NCBI GenBank assembly: GCA_009921385.1
Contig: RFXY01000047.1
Coordinates: 1 to 7,281, forward strand
From: Pseudomonadota bacterium
GTDB lineage: Bacteria > Pseudomonadota > Alphaproteobacteria > Rickettsiales > UBA1997
DNA length: 7,281 nucleotides
Direction: 5' to 3'
In this document: positions 1 through 5,405 of the stretch, piece after piece
Layout of the letters: every line of letters begins with the position of its first letter
How positions within the stretch are numbered: position 1 is the stretch's first letter
Notes under the pieces: model-generated
What the model saw: the letters and a program-made list of their open reading frames with translations, nothing else
Databases searched by the model: none
Told to the model about the DNA's origin: nothing
Translations under genes and position numbers: made by a program

Positions 1-110
1 GCTTCTGCTCCCCCGTAAAGCGGGGGAGCGATTAGATCGAGGTAATATTATCGCCCTAGAATGCGATATTTAATGCGATATTTATTTGTGTAAATGGTAT
101 TACATATTTT
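1..110. repeat. Repeat-rich intergenic DNA at the left edge, with a possible element terminus
   Basis: No gene is visible here. Three structures are present. (1) A perfect hairpin, GCTCCCCCG (7-15) and CGGGGGAGC (21-29), has a 5-base loop. (2) The 12-mer ATGCGATATTTA occurs twice in tandem at 61-72 and 73-84. (3) GTGTAAATGGTATTA at 88-102 is identical to 1590-1604, the right end of the MITE-like element further along, in the same orientation. It lies 8 bases beyond the stop of the neighbouring minus-strand gene. I infer that this is the right-hand end of a second member of the same family, whose other end is outside the window. The hairpin has no T-run on either side, so it is not a classic terminator. 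Confidence 0.55.
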
Positions 111-890
111 CTAAAAATTGTAAATAAAGCCAAAGTTGAGGCTTCTGTTGACATAATTGTATTTTCTGTTATTTTCAAAATAGGCTCTTTTTTCAAAATT
201 ATGTCGAGCTTCAAGCGAAAAAGAGCTGTTAAGTTTATAAGAAATGCTATTTCGTAGTTCATAATCTAGACTGTTGCTGTTGTTAAATGCAAAAGCTCGG
301 CTATTGATGCTGATTAAATCGTTGATTTTATGTTGCATTCTTGCCGAAAAAACAACTTCGTTTTGCTGTTTAAAACCGGCGAGTTTTCGTTTGCCAAAGC
401 CAAGATCGAGCTCTAAAAGATCGGGTAAAAAAATATAGCCCAAACTAATATCAAGCCTTAAATCGTAAGGGTTGGTGGCGAGATAGTCTTGTAAAGTTCG
501 CTGATATAAAGCAACATAATAGGGGCTGTTAAAAATTTTATTTTTGCTGTTAAATTTAAAATCGTATTGCTCTTTGGTTTTAACATTATATCGCTTTTTC
601 TTGCCACTACCCACATCGGCAAAATTTTTGTCGCAGTCAAAATTAACATCTGCCAAAAGTTGTGGATTTTGATAAAAATAGCGAAAACCAAGTTGATAGT
701 TGTGCGAGTTATAATCAGAAGATGCATTGCCATTGATTGCCACATATTGCCTTTGTTTGCTAGCAAACTTGCGGTTTAGGGCAGAAACAATGGCTTCTCG
801 ATAAGATTTGCTTTCGATAGCAAAAGCAGAATTGACAAAAAACAACAGAATGATTTTTGTCAAAAAAAGGTGGTGAACTTTTTTTAACAT
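111..890 (-). CDS. Exported beta-barrel-like outer membrane protein (DUF481-like, tentative)
   Basis: This encodes 259 residues. Residues 1-24 form a clear Sec signal peptide: a basic start (MLKK), a hydrophobic core (IILLFFV) and an AFA cleavage site before IESKSY. The mature part has no membrane helix. It shows many short stretches of alternating polar and hydrophobic/aromatic residues (LGFRYFYQ, YDLRLDISLGYIF, LELDLGFG, FSLEARHNF, RSLNFGFIYNF) and ends in Phe, the pattern expected of an outer-membrane beta-barrel whose last strand is recognised by the BAM machinery. The size and repeated hairpin-like strands resemble DUF481/YdiY-type barrels, but I see no diagnostic motif and the family call is tentative. 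It lies 48 bases downstream of the anchored-protein gene on the same strand with no terminator between them, so they are probably co-transcribed. The start is the ATG opening the signal peptide; no Shine-Dalgarno is visible. Function unknown. Confidence 0.75.
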   Translation of the reverse strand: MLKKVHHLFLTKIILLFFVNSAFAIESKSYREAIVSALNRKFASKQRQYVAINGNASSDYNSHNYQLGFRYFYQNPQLLADVNFDCDKNFADVGSGKKKRYNVKTKEQYDFKFNSKNKIFNSPYYVALYQRTLQDYLATNPYDLRLDISLGYIFLPDLLELDLGFGKRKLAGFKQQNEVVFSARMQHKINDLISINSRAFAFNNSNSLDYELRNSISYKLNSSFSLEARHNFEKRAYFENNRKYNYVNRSLNFGFIYNF

Positions 891-938
891 TTTTTTTGGT
901 TATTTGGTGGTGTTTTTGATGATGGTTTATTTTAAAAA

Positions 939-1277
939 TTAGGGTTTTTTAATTGCTGGTTTAGGCTCTTCAGCTTCACTCACCGCAGGAATATCTTGAG
1001 TTTCTGCTGGTGGAGTGCCACTGCTTTCGGGGCTTGTTACTTGCATTTCGGTGGCATTAACATTAGAAATGTTGCCTGCATCGCCTTCGTCTTCTGGGCT
1101 ATAAGGAATTTCGGGCTCTTGATTTTCGCCAGACATATCGGGTAGGTCAATTTCTTGCTCTTCTTGATTTTCTAGCCAACTAAGATGTGATTTTACTTTG
1201 TTGGCATATTTCACCCCCAAAAAGAACGAAAACACCATTAAAGCAATAATAACAATAATTTCAACCGCTCTAATCAT
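939..1277 (-). CDS. Small single-pass membrane-anchored protein with an acidic, Pro-rich tail
   Basis: This encodes 112 residues of a family I do not recognise. Residues 5-23 form one hydrophobic helix (VEIIVIIALMVFSFFLGVK), followed by a basic patch (KYANKVKSH). The rest is acidic and low-complexity, rich in Glu, Pro, Ser and Asn (EEQEIDLPD, PYSPEDEGD, SEAEEPKPAIKKP), and is likely disordered. The short positive N-terminus could give either topology; the Lys-rich patch after the helix favours a cytoplasmic tail by the positive-inside rule, but this is inference. It is the first gene of a probable two-gene minus-strand transcript with the barrel-like protein, and is divergent from cvpA across the repeat-filled spacer. 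The ATG directly precedes the membrane segment and is the natural start. No Shine-Dalgarno is visible. The helix, composition and clean operon-like placement support a real gene, but the function is unknown. Confidence 0.65.
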   Translation of the reverse strand: MIRAVEIIVIIALMVFSFFLGVKYANKVKSHLSWLENQEEQEIDLPDMSGENQEPEIPYSPEDEGDAGNISNVNATEMQVTSPESSGTPPAETQDIPAVSEAEEPKPAIKKP

Positions 1278-1383
1278 ATAAAATAAAGAAAATTAATTAA
1301 AAAAACAGCCTTAAAAAAGCCCCCTTAAATAGGTATACCATTTACACTAATTAAAATCACATTATAACGAAATATTATATTCA

Positions 1384-1530
1384 GTCGTGCTAGACGCAAC
1401 GACATGATTTTTGAGATAAAAACTTTAAAAAACGATTGCCTGTATATCCATACAGGCAGAGGCTTTTTGAATAAATAACTAGTCGTGCTATCGCAACGAC
1501 AGGTTTAAGTAGTCGTGCTATCGCAACGAC
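1384..1530. repeat. Three copies of a short palindromic repeat nested in the MITE-like element
   Basis: GTCGTGCTATCGCAACGAC occurs identically at 1482-1500 and 1512-1530. A variant with one extra base (GTCGTGCTAGACGCAACGAC) is at 1384-1403. Each can fold with a GTCGT/ACGAC stem plus an inner GC/GC pair and one bulged A. The two identical copies belong to a 30-bp tandem duplication starting at 1481 and 1511, whose units match over their first 26 bases. The layout resembles REP-type dispersed palindromes. The short spacers are not unique CRISPR-length spacers. Confidence 0.75.
1437..1458. repeat. Perfect hairpin inside the MITE-like element
   Basis: TGCCTGTAT (1437-1445) and ATACAGGCA (1450-1458) are exact reverse complements around a 4-base loop (ATCC). 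The nearest T-run on the plus strand begins about seven bases after the stem (CTTTTTG), so it could be a poor terminator for plus-strand read-through. I regard it as structural. Confidence 0.6.
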
Positions 1531-1645
1531 AGGTTTTTAACCAAAAAGATGAAGTTAGAATGTGAAAAACAATAAGATTATTTTAATTAGTGTAAATGGT
1601 ATTAAAACCTAAATAATTGACACATCAAAAAATAATTTAAAAAAT

Positions 1646-2542
1646 ATGACAACCGATTACAATATTGTCGATATAGTTTTTATCACTTCTGCCCTAATCA
1701 TTATTGGCATTGCTAGTTTTAGAGGGTTAATAAAAGAGGTGTTTTCTTTAATAAGCTGGGCGGCTGCTTTTCTTGCCTCTTATTTACTTTCTGGCATTGT
1801 TGCCAAACTATTTGCTCAGCATTCTACTTTAAACATTGCTATAATCGAAATCATCACAAGAAGTGTTATTTTTACTATTGTGTTTTTAGTTATGATTTTT
1901 TCCACTTCTGGTTTAGCCAAAGAAATTACCTCTTATTTTTCGCCAGCCTTAAACAATTTTTTAGGAGTGATTTTTGGAGCCTTTAAAACCTTATTAATTT
2001 TTGGCTTGTTATATGCCACCTACCTCACAATTAATCAAATTATGACAGGCACAAAAATTGCTAGCAATAAAAACGATAAAACACCAAAAATCATTTCTTC
2101 GGCAAAAACTGGTGGCATCATCAAATATTCTGGAGAATTGCTTCAACCTATTGTTTATGGTTTTATCGGCTCTATTTACAACAATTACAGCGGTAGTTTA
2201 TCAGGCAAAAACCAAGAAATAGCACCATTGCTTCATTTGATACAAAACAATTACAACATCGACGAATTACAACAAGAATTAGAAAATAATAAAAATTTAA
2301 ATCCCGATTCAACAAATTCAAATATCGATGATTATCGCAATAACTTGCAAAAATTACAAGAAAAGCTAAACAACAATACTCAAACAAACGAAGATCAAGG
2401 TAATGCAAAAAATGAAGAGCAAAACCAGCAAAACCAGCAAATAAACACCCAACAAAACAACCAAGCACCAAGCGAAGAAAAAGGCTATAATCAACAAGAC
2501 ATTAAAAAGAAAGACTATATCATTAAAGTAATTAAAAACTAA
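1646..2542 (+). CDS. cvpA: CvpA family inner-membrane protein with a long Asn/Gln-rich C-terminal tail
   Basis: This encodes 298 residues. The N-terminal half matches the CvpA family: an Asp-containing first helix (NIVDIVFITSALIIIGIASF, about 6-25), then the family-typical FRGLIKEVFSLISW (25-38), a second helix to about 56, and further helices near 70-90 and 105-130. CvpA was named for colicin V production in E. coli; its molecular role is still poorly defined and has been linked to the cell envelope. Many family members are about 160-200 residues. This one has some 100 extra residues (about 200-298), very rich in Asn, Gln, Lys and Glu, probably cytoplasmic and disordered, with a charged KKKDYIIKVIKN end. 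A 9-bp tandem repeat (AAACCAGCA, 2422-2439) encodes part of the tail, suggesting growth by slippage. It leads a plus-strand run with fabG only 12 bases downstream. No Shine-Dalgarno precedes the ATG. Confidence 0.88.
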   Translation: MTTDYNIVDIVFITSALIIIGIASFRGLIKEVFSLISWAAAFLASYLLSGIVAKLFAQHSTLNIAIIEIITRSVIFTIVFLVMIFSTSGLAKEITSYFSPALNNFLGVIFGAFKTLLIFGLLYATYLTINQIMTGTKIASNKNDKTPKIISSAKTGGIIKYSGELLQPIVYGFIGSIYNNYSGSLSGKNQEIAPLLHLIQNNYNIDELQQELENNKNLNPDSTNSNIDDYRNNLQKLQEKLNNNTQTNEDQGNAKNEEQNQQNQQINTQQNNQAPSEEKGYNQQDIKKKDYIIKVIKN

Positions 2543-2554
2543 TAACTCAAAACT

Positions 2555-3301
2555 ATGTTTAAACTTCACAATAAAACTGCTCTTATCACTGGTTCAACTG
2601 GCGGAATTGGTTCTGCTATTGCCAAAACTCTATATAAACAAGGTGCCAAAATCATTATTTCTGGCACCAAGCTCGAAAAATTACAAGAACTTGCTAAAGA
2701 AATTGCCAAAGAAGATGCTCATAAAATCTCTTGCATTCCTTGTAATTTAGCCGATCTCAATGAAGTAGAAAATTTATTTGACAAAGCAGAAGAATTTTCG
2801 CCAATCGATATTTTAGTTTGCAATGCTGGCATTACCAAAGATAATTTAATTTTAAGAATGAAAACAGAAGATTTTCAACAAGTAATCGACACCAACCTTC
2901 GTTCTACTTTTATTTTAAACCGCAATGCCATCAAAAAAATGCTCAAAAGAAAATATGGCAGAATCATCAACATTGCTTCGGTTGTGGCAAGCACCGGCAA
3001 CCCTGGTCAAGCAAATTATGTGGCTTCCAAAGCGGGTATGATTGGGCTTAGCAAATCTTTAGCCAGCGAAGTGGCCACCAGAGAAATCACCGTTAATTGC
3101 ATTTCACCAGGTTTTATCACTAGCCCTATGACCGACATTTTAACCGATGTGCAAAAACATGCAATTTTGGCAAAAATACCAGCAGGAAAAATGGGAACAG
3201 CTCAAGAAATTGCCAATGCGGTTGCTTTTTTGGCGAGCCAAGAAGCCTCTTATATTACAGGTCATAATTTGCAAGTTAACGGTGGCATGTTTATGAATTA
3301 A
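2555..3301 (+). CDS. fabG: 3-oxoacyl-[acyl-carrier-protein] reductase
   Basis: This encodes 248 residues, the usual FabG length. It is a cytoplasmic short-chain dehydrogenase/reductase that reduces 3-oxoacyl-ACP with NADPH in the elongation cycle of type II fatty acid synthesis. The Rossmann glycine motif TGSTGGIG is at 12-19 and NAG at 90-92. The catalytic tetrad is complete: Asn114 (IDTNLRS), Ser142 (NIASVV), Tyr155 and Lys159 (YVASK). The PG motif at 185-186 (ISPGFITSPMT) and the C-terminal ITGHNLQVNGGM are FabG hallmarks. It sits 12 bases after cvpA and 25 bases before dnaB on the same strand, consistent with one transcript. An acetoacetyl-CoA reductase or other SDR cannot be excluded by sequence alone, but FabG is the best call. 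No Shine-Dalgarno is seen before the ATG, which directly precedes the first beta strand. Confidence 0.92.
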   Translation: MFKLHNKTALITGSTGGIGSAIAKTLYKQGAKIIISGTKLEKLQELAKEIAKEDAHKISCIPCNLADLNEVENLFDKAEEFSPIDILVCNAGITKDNLILRMKTEDFQQVIDTNLRSTFILNRNAIKKMLKRKYGRIINIASVVASTGNPGQANYVASKAGMIGLSKSLASEVATREITVNCISPGFITSPMTDILTDVQKHAILAKIPAGKMGTAQEIANAVAFLASQEASYITGHNLQVNGGMFMN

Positions 3302-3326
3302 GCCATAATATTGCAAAATTGCCGAA

Positions 3327-4778
3327 ATGTCAGAAAATAATATTCAACAAATTCCAGAAAATACCGCTAAACAGCTCTATAATCTAAATGCCGAGCAGGC
3401 CTTGCTTGGTGGCATTTTATTAAACAACGAATATCTCAATCGTGTTAACGAGTTTCTACTGCCCGATCATTTTTATGAGCCGATTCATCAAAAAATTTAT
3501 GCCTACATTCTTGATACCATTCAAAAAACTGGCATCGTTGCTAACGAAATAACTTTAAAATCTTTTTTTAGTCAAAACGAGCAAATTAAAGCAAATGGCG
3601 GTTTGCAATATTTCAACACTTTGTTTGCTTCTGCTAGCGGAATTATTGATTTACTTGATTATGGTAGATTAATTTTTGATTTATCCAGCAAAAGAAAATT
3701 AGTCAACATTGGCGAAGAAATTGTTAATCAAGCCTACAAATCTGGCTATGTTATTTCGGCAGAGCAACAAATAGAACAAGCAGAAGCCAAATTATTCGAT
3801 CTATCAATTCATGGTCAGGCAAAAAAACAAGATTTTTCTAGCATCAGCAACTTTTTAAAAGAAACCATCAATAAAGCACAACTCGCCAAACAAAGAGACA
3901 GTCACATTAGTGGCATTTCCACTGGTTTACTTGATCTTGACAACATTTTAGGCGGTTTGCAATCATCTGATTTAATTATTTTGGCAGGCAGGCCATCAAT
4001 GGGCAAAACCGCCCTCGGCATCAACATTGCCATCAATGCTTGCAAATGGCTCAACCCAGTTTTAGAAGACAAACAACAGCAAAAAGCGGTGGGCTTTTTT
4101 TCTTTAGAAATGTCTTCCGAGCAACTTTCTACCAGAATTCTTTCTATGGAATGTAGCATCAACTCGCAAAAATTTCGCAACGGGCAACTAAACCAAACCG
4201 AGTGGGAGGTTATCGCCACCCGTTCTGGCGAAATTTCTAATTTGCCGTTTTTTATCGACGAAACCCCTGCATTAAGCATTGTGGCAATAAGAAATAGAGT
4301 TAGAAAAATGATCAGAAAACAAAATCTTTCTTTATTGGTGGTTGATTATTTGCAATTAATTAAAGGCAGTTTTACCAAAGCCGATCAGGGCAGGGTGCAA
4401 GAAGTTTCTGAAATCACCCAAGGTTTAAAGGCAATTGCCAAAGAATTTAATGTGCCTGTTATTGCTTTGTCGCAACTTTCAAGGGCGGTTGAACAGCGAG
4501 AAGATAAAAGACCGCAACTTTCTGATCTTCGAGAATCTGGCTCAATTGAGCAAGATGCCGATGTGGTTGCCTTTATTTATCGACAAAGTTATTATGTCGA
4601 AAGAGAAAGGCCCGGCGAAGACCAAGTGGTGAAATTTGAAGATTGGAAAAATAAAATGCAACAAATAGCCCATAAAGCCGAAATTATTATCGCCAAACAA
4701 CGAAACGGCCCAGTTGGCTCGGTTGAATTATTTTTTGATGCCGAATTTACCCGATTTGGCAATTTGCAAAGTTTTTGA
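3327..4778 (+). CDS. dnaB: Replicative DNA helicase DnaB
   Basis: This encodes 483 residues and is full length. It is the hexameric 5'-3' helicase that unwinds DNA at the replication fork and binds primase and the polymerase III holoenzyme. The N-terminal helical domain starts at NAEQALLGGILL (21-32); a linker follows near 165-195, then the RecA-like motor from about 197 (STGLLDLDNILGGL). Walker A is GRPSMGKT (221-228). The catalytic Glu is in FSLEMS (Glu261). Walker B ends at Asp340 (LLVVDYLQL). Also present are ALSQLSRAVEQREDKRP (380-396), the DLRESGSIEQDADVV block (400-414) and the AKQRNGP segment (456-462). No intein interrupts the P-loop or other motifs. The alphaproteobacterial style is clear. 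It follows fabG by 25 bases without a terminator. The ATG fits the family N-terminus; no Shine-Dalgarno is visible. Confidence 0.97.
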   Translation: MSENNIQQIPENTAKQLYNLNAEQALLGGILLNNEYLNRVNEFLLPDHFYEPIHQKIYAYILDTIQKTGIVANEITLKSFFSQNEQIKANGGLQYFNTLFASASGIIDLLDYGRLIFDLSSKRKLVNIGEEIVNQAYKSGYVISAEQQIEQAEAKLFDLSIHGQAKKQDFSSISNFLKETINKAQLAKQRDSHISGISTGLLDLDNILGGLQSSDLIILAGRPSMGKTALGINIAINACKWLNPVLEDKQQQKAVGFFSLEMSSEQLSTRILSMECSINSQKFRNGQLNQTEWEVIATRSGEISNLPFFIDETPALSIVAIRNRVRKMIRKQNLSLLVVDYLQLIKGSFTKADQGRVQEVSEITQGLKAIAKEFNVPVIALSQLSRAVEQREDKRPQLSDLRESGSIEQDADVVAFIYRQSYYVERERPGEDQVVKFEDWKNKMQQIAHKAEIIIAKQRNGPVGSVELFFDAEFTRFGNLQSF

Positions 4779-4814
4779 AAAATAATATTGACAATTAAAA
4801 ATATTATCTTAACA

Positions 4815-4852
4815 TTGCCAGCACTTATTTTTTAATTCTTATAAAATCTTTT
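4815..4852 (+). promoter_or_regulatory. Candidate promoter for the Bor-like lipoprotein gene
   Basis: A -35-like TTGCCA (4815-4820) is followed after 19 bases by a -10-like TATAAA (4840-4845) in the 74-base gap after dnaB. Transcription would begin about 6-8 bases later, at or next to the ATG at 4853, giving a leaderless or nearly leaderless message. This would fit the lack of a Shine-Dalgarno. The 19-base spacing is long and AT-rich DNA throws up such matches by chance, so support is weak. Confidence 0.3.
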
Positions 4853-5164
4853 ATGAAAAAAATATTCACATTAATTGCAATAATTTCTTCTCTTTTTTTA
4901 TGTTCTTGCTCTACTCAAAGAATTGCCGTGGGTAGCAAATCAAGAGAAGTGCCAAAAACTAATCCTCATTATAGTTATTGGGATAATTTCTTATTTTGGG
5001 GAGTTGGGCAAACTAAATTTAACAATGCCCAAGAATTGTGCAAAAATAACAACGGTGTTGATTTTGTTGAAACTCGCTTAAGTTTTGCTCAAGGATTAGT
5101 TACCGGCTTAACTTATGGCATTTATTCACCAAGAACCATAAATATTTATTGCAAAGACAATTAA
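4853..5164 (+). CDS. Bor/Iss-family small lipoprotein
   Basis: This encodes 103 residues. The N-terminus is a lipoprotein signal: MKKIF, a hydrophobic core, and a lipobox LCSC with Cys19 as the likely lipidated residue. From about residue 39 the sequence follows lambda Bor and its relative Iss as I know them: an aromatic HYSYWDNFLFWGVGQ block, then AQELCKN (Cys63), a VDFVETR segment, FAQGLVTGLTYGIYSPR and the terminal INIYCKDN (Cys100). The GLxxxLTxGIY(S/T)P stretch and the two spaced cysteines are the strongest matches. Bor is an outer-membrane lipoprotein expressed from lambda prophage, and Iss is linked to serum resistance; whether this copy does anything similar is unknown. It lies 74 bases after dnaB, possibly with its own promoter. 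No phage genes adjoin it. Start: the ATG opening the signal peptide; no Shine-Dalgarno. Confidence 0.8.
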   Translation: MKKIFTLIAIISSLFLCSCSTQRIAVGSKSREVPKTNPHYSYWDNFLFWGVGQTKFNNAQELCKNNNGVDFVETRLSFAQGLVTGLTYGIYSPRTINIYCKDN

Positions 5165-5171
5165 ACTATTA

Positions 5172-5381
5172 TTCTACAAGAAGGGGTGGCACAGGTAGAT
5201 CTCGATGCACAATTCCCCTTCTTGTAGAAGGGGTGGCGACCGAAGGTCGACGGGGTAGTGTCGGCAAGCCACGGTAAGATCTCCTTCGAAAAAACATCGG
5301 CGATCATCTCCCAACACTACCTTGGTCTTTTTTTGCTGTCGCAAAAAAATCCACCCCTTCTGCAAGAAGGGGAATTTTGCA
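5172..5381. repeat. Composite palindromic repeat element between convergent genes
   Basis: Two 31-base arms, 5206-5236 and 5351-5381, are reverse complements with two mismatches. Each arm is itself a hairpin: CCCCTTCT/AGAAGGGG with a 3-base loop (5215-5233 and 5354-5372). A third partial copy of the AGAAGGGGTGG module is at 5179-5189. Between the arms lie CGACC-GAA-GGTCG (5237-5249), the pair GGTAGTGT (5254-5261) and ACACTACC (5314-5321), and TTTTTTTGC-TGTC-GCAAAAAAA (5328-5349). The region is more GC-rich than its surroundings and has no credible gene. It has the nested hairpin structure of dispersed intergenic palindromes, and separates the plus-strand lipoprotein from the minus-strand dnaE segment. 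Confidence 0.75.
5343..5372 (-). terminator. Probable Rho-independent terminator for the uppP-dnaE' transcript
   Basis: Read on the minus strand, the 8-bp stem CCCCTTCT/AGAAGGGG (5372-5354, 3-base loop) is followed by TGGA and then seven T residues (5349-5343). It begins 34 bases beyond the dnaE' stop. It is built from one arm of the palindromic repeat element, so the repeat appears to serve as terminator. Confidence 0.5.
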
Positions 5382-5405
5382 CCGCATTTTTAACTAAAAA
5401 AAATA

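Larger units (their letters stand above)
1335..1602. mobile_element. MITE-like non-coding element with perfect 23-bp terminal inverted repeats
   Basis: The left end at 1335-1357 (beginning ATACCATTTACACTAATT) is the exact reverse complement of the right end at 1580-1602 (ending TTAGTGTAAATGGTAT), 23 of 23 bases. If the element proper is 1338-1599 (CCATTTAC...GTAAATGG), it is flanked on both sides by TA (1336-1337 and 1600-1601), as expected for insertion by an IS630/Tc1-mariner-type transposase. TA is self-complementary, so this is suggestive only. The inside has no open frame of note and holds a 9-bp hairpin and three short palindromes. It fills most of the 368-base spacer between the divergent anchored-protein gene and cvpA. 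A third copy of the terminal 15-mer is at 88-102. No transposase is encoded here, so any mobility would be in trans. Confidence 0.65.

Noticed and set aside
7..29. Intrinsic terminator for the barrel-like gene
   Set aside because: The stem is strong, but neither side has a T-run, and it lies about 80 bases past the stop inside repeat DNA.
1384..1530. A short CRISPR array
   Set aside because: The repeats are only 19-20 bases and palindromic, two of the three are a tandem duplication with about 11 bases between them, and no cas gene is present.
1617..1645. TTGACA at 1617-1622 as the -35 box of a cvpA promoter
   Set aside because: With a 17-base spacer the -10 would be AAAAAT at 1640-1645, placing the transcription start inside the coding region; the match is weak in such AT-rich DNA.
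2172..2569. Two minus-strand open frames opposite the cvpA tail
   Set aside because: They mirror the low-complexity AAC/CAA codons of the cvpA tail, giving Leu/Val/Phe-rich strings without family features.
3902..4279. Minus-strand open frame inside dnaB
   Set aside because: It lies entirely within the clearly conserved dnaB motor domain, and its translation shows no recognisable motif.
4788..4807. TTGACA at 4788-4793 with TATTAT at 4802-4807 as a promoter
   Set aside because: The spacing is only 8 bases, too short for a sigma-70-type promoter.
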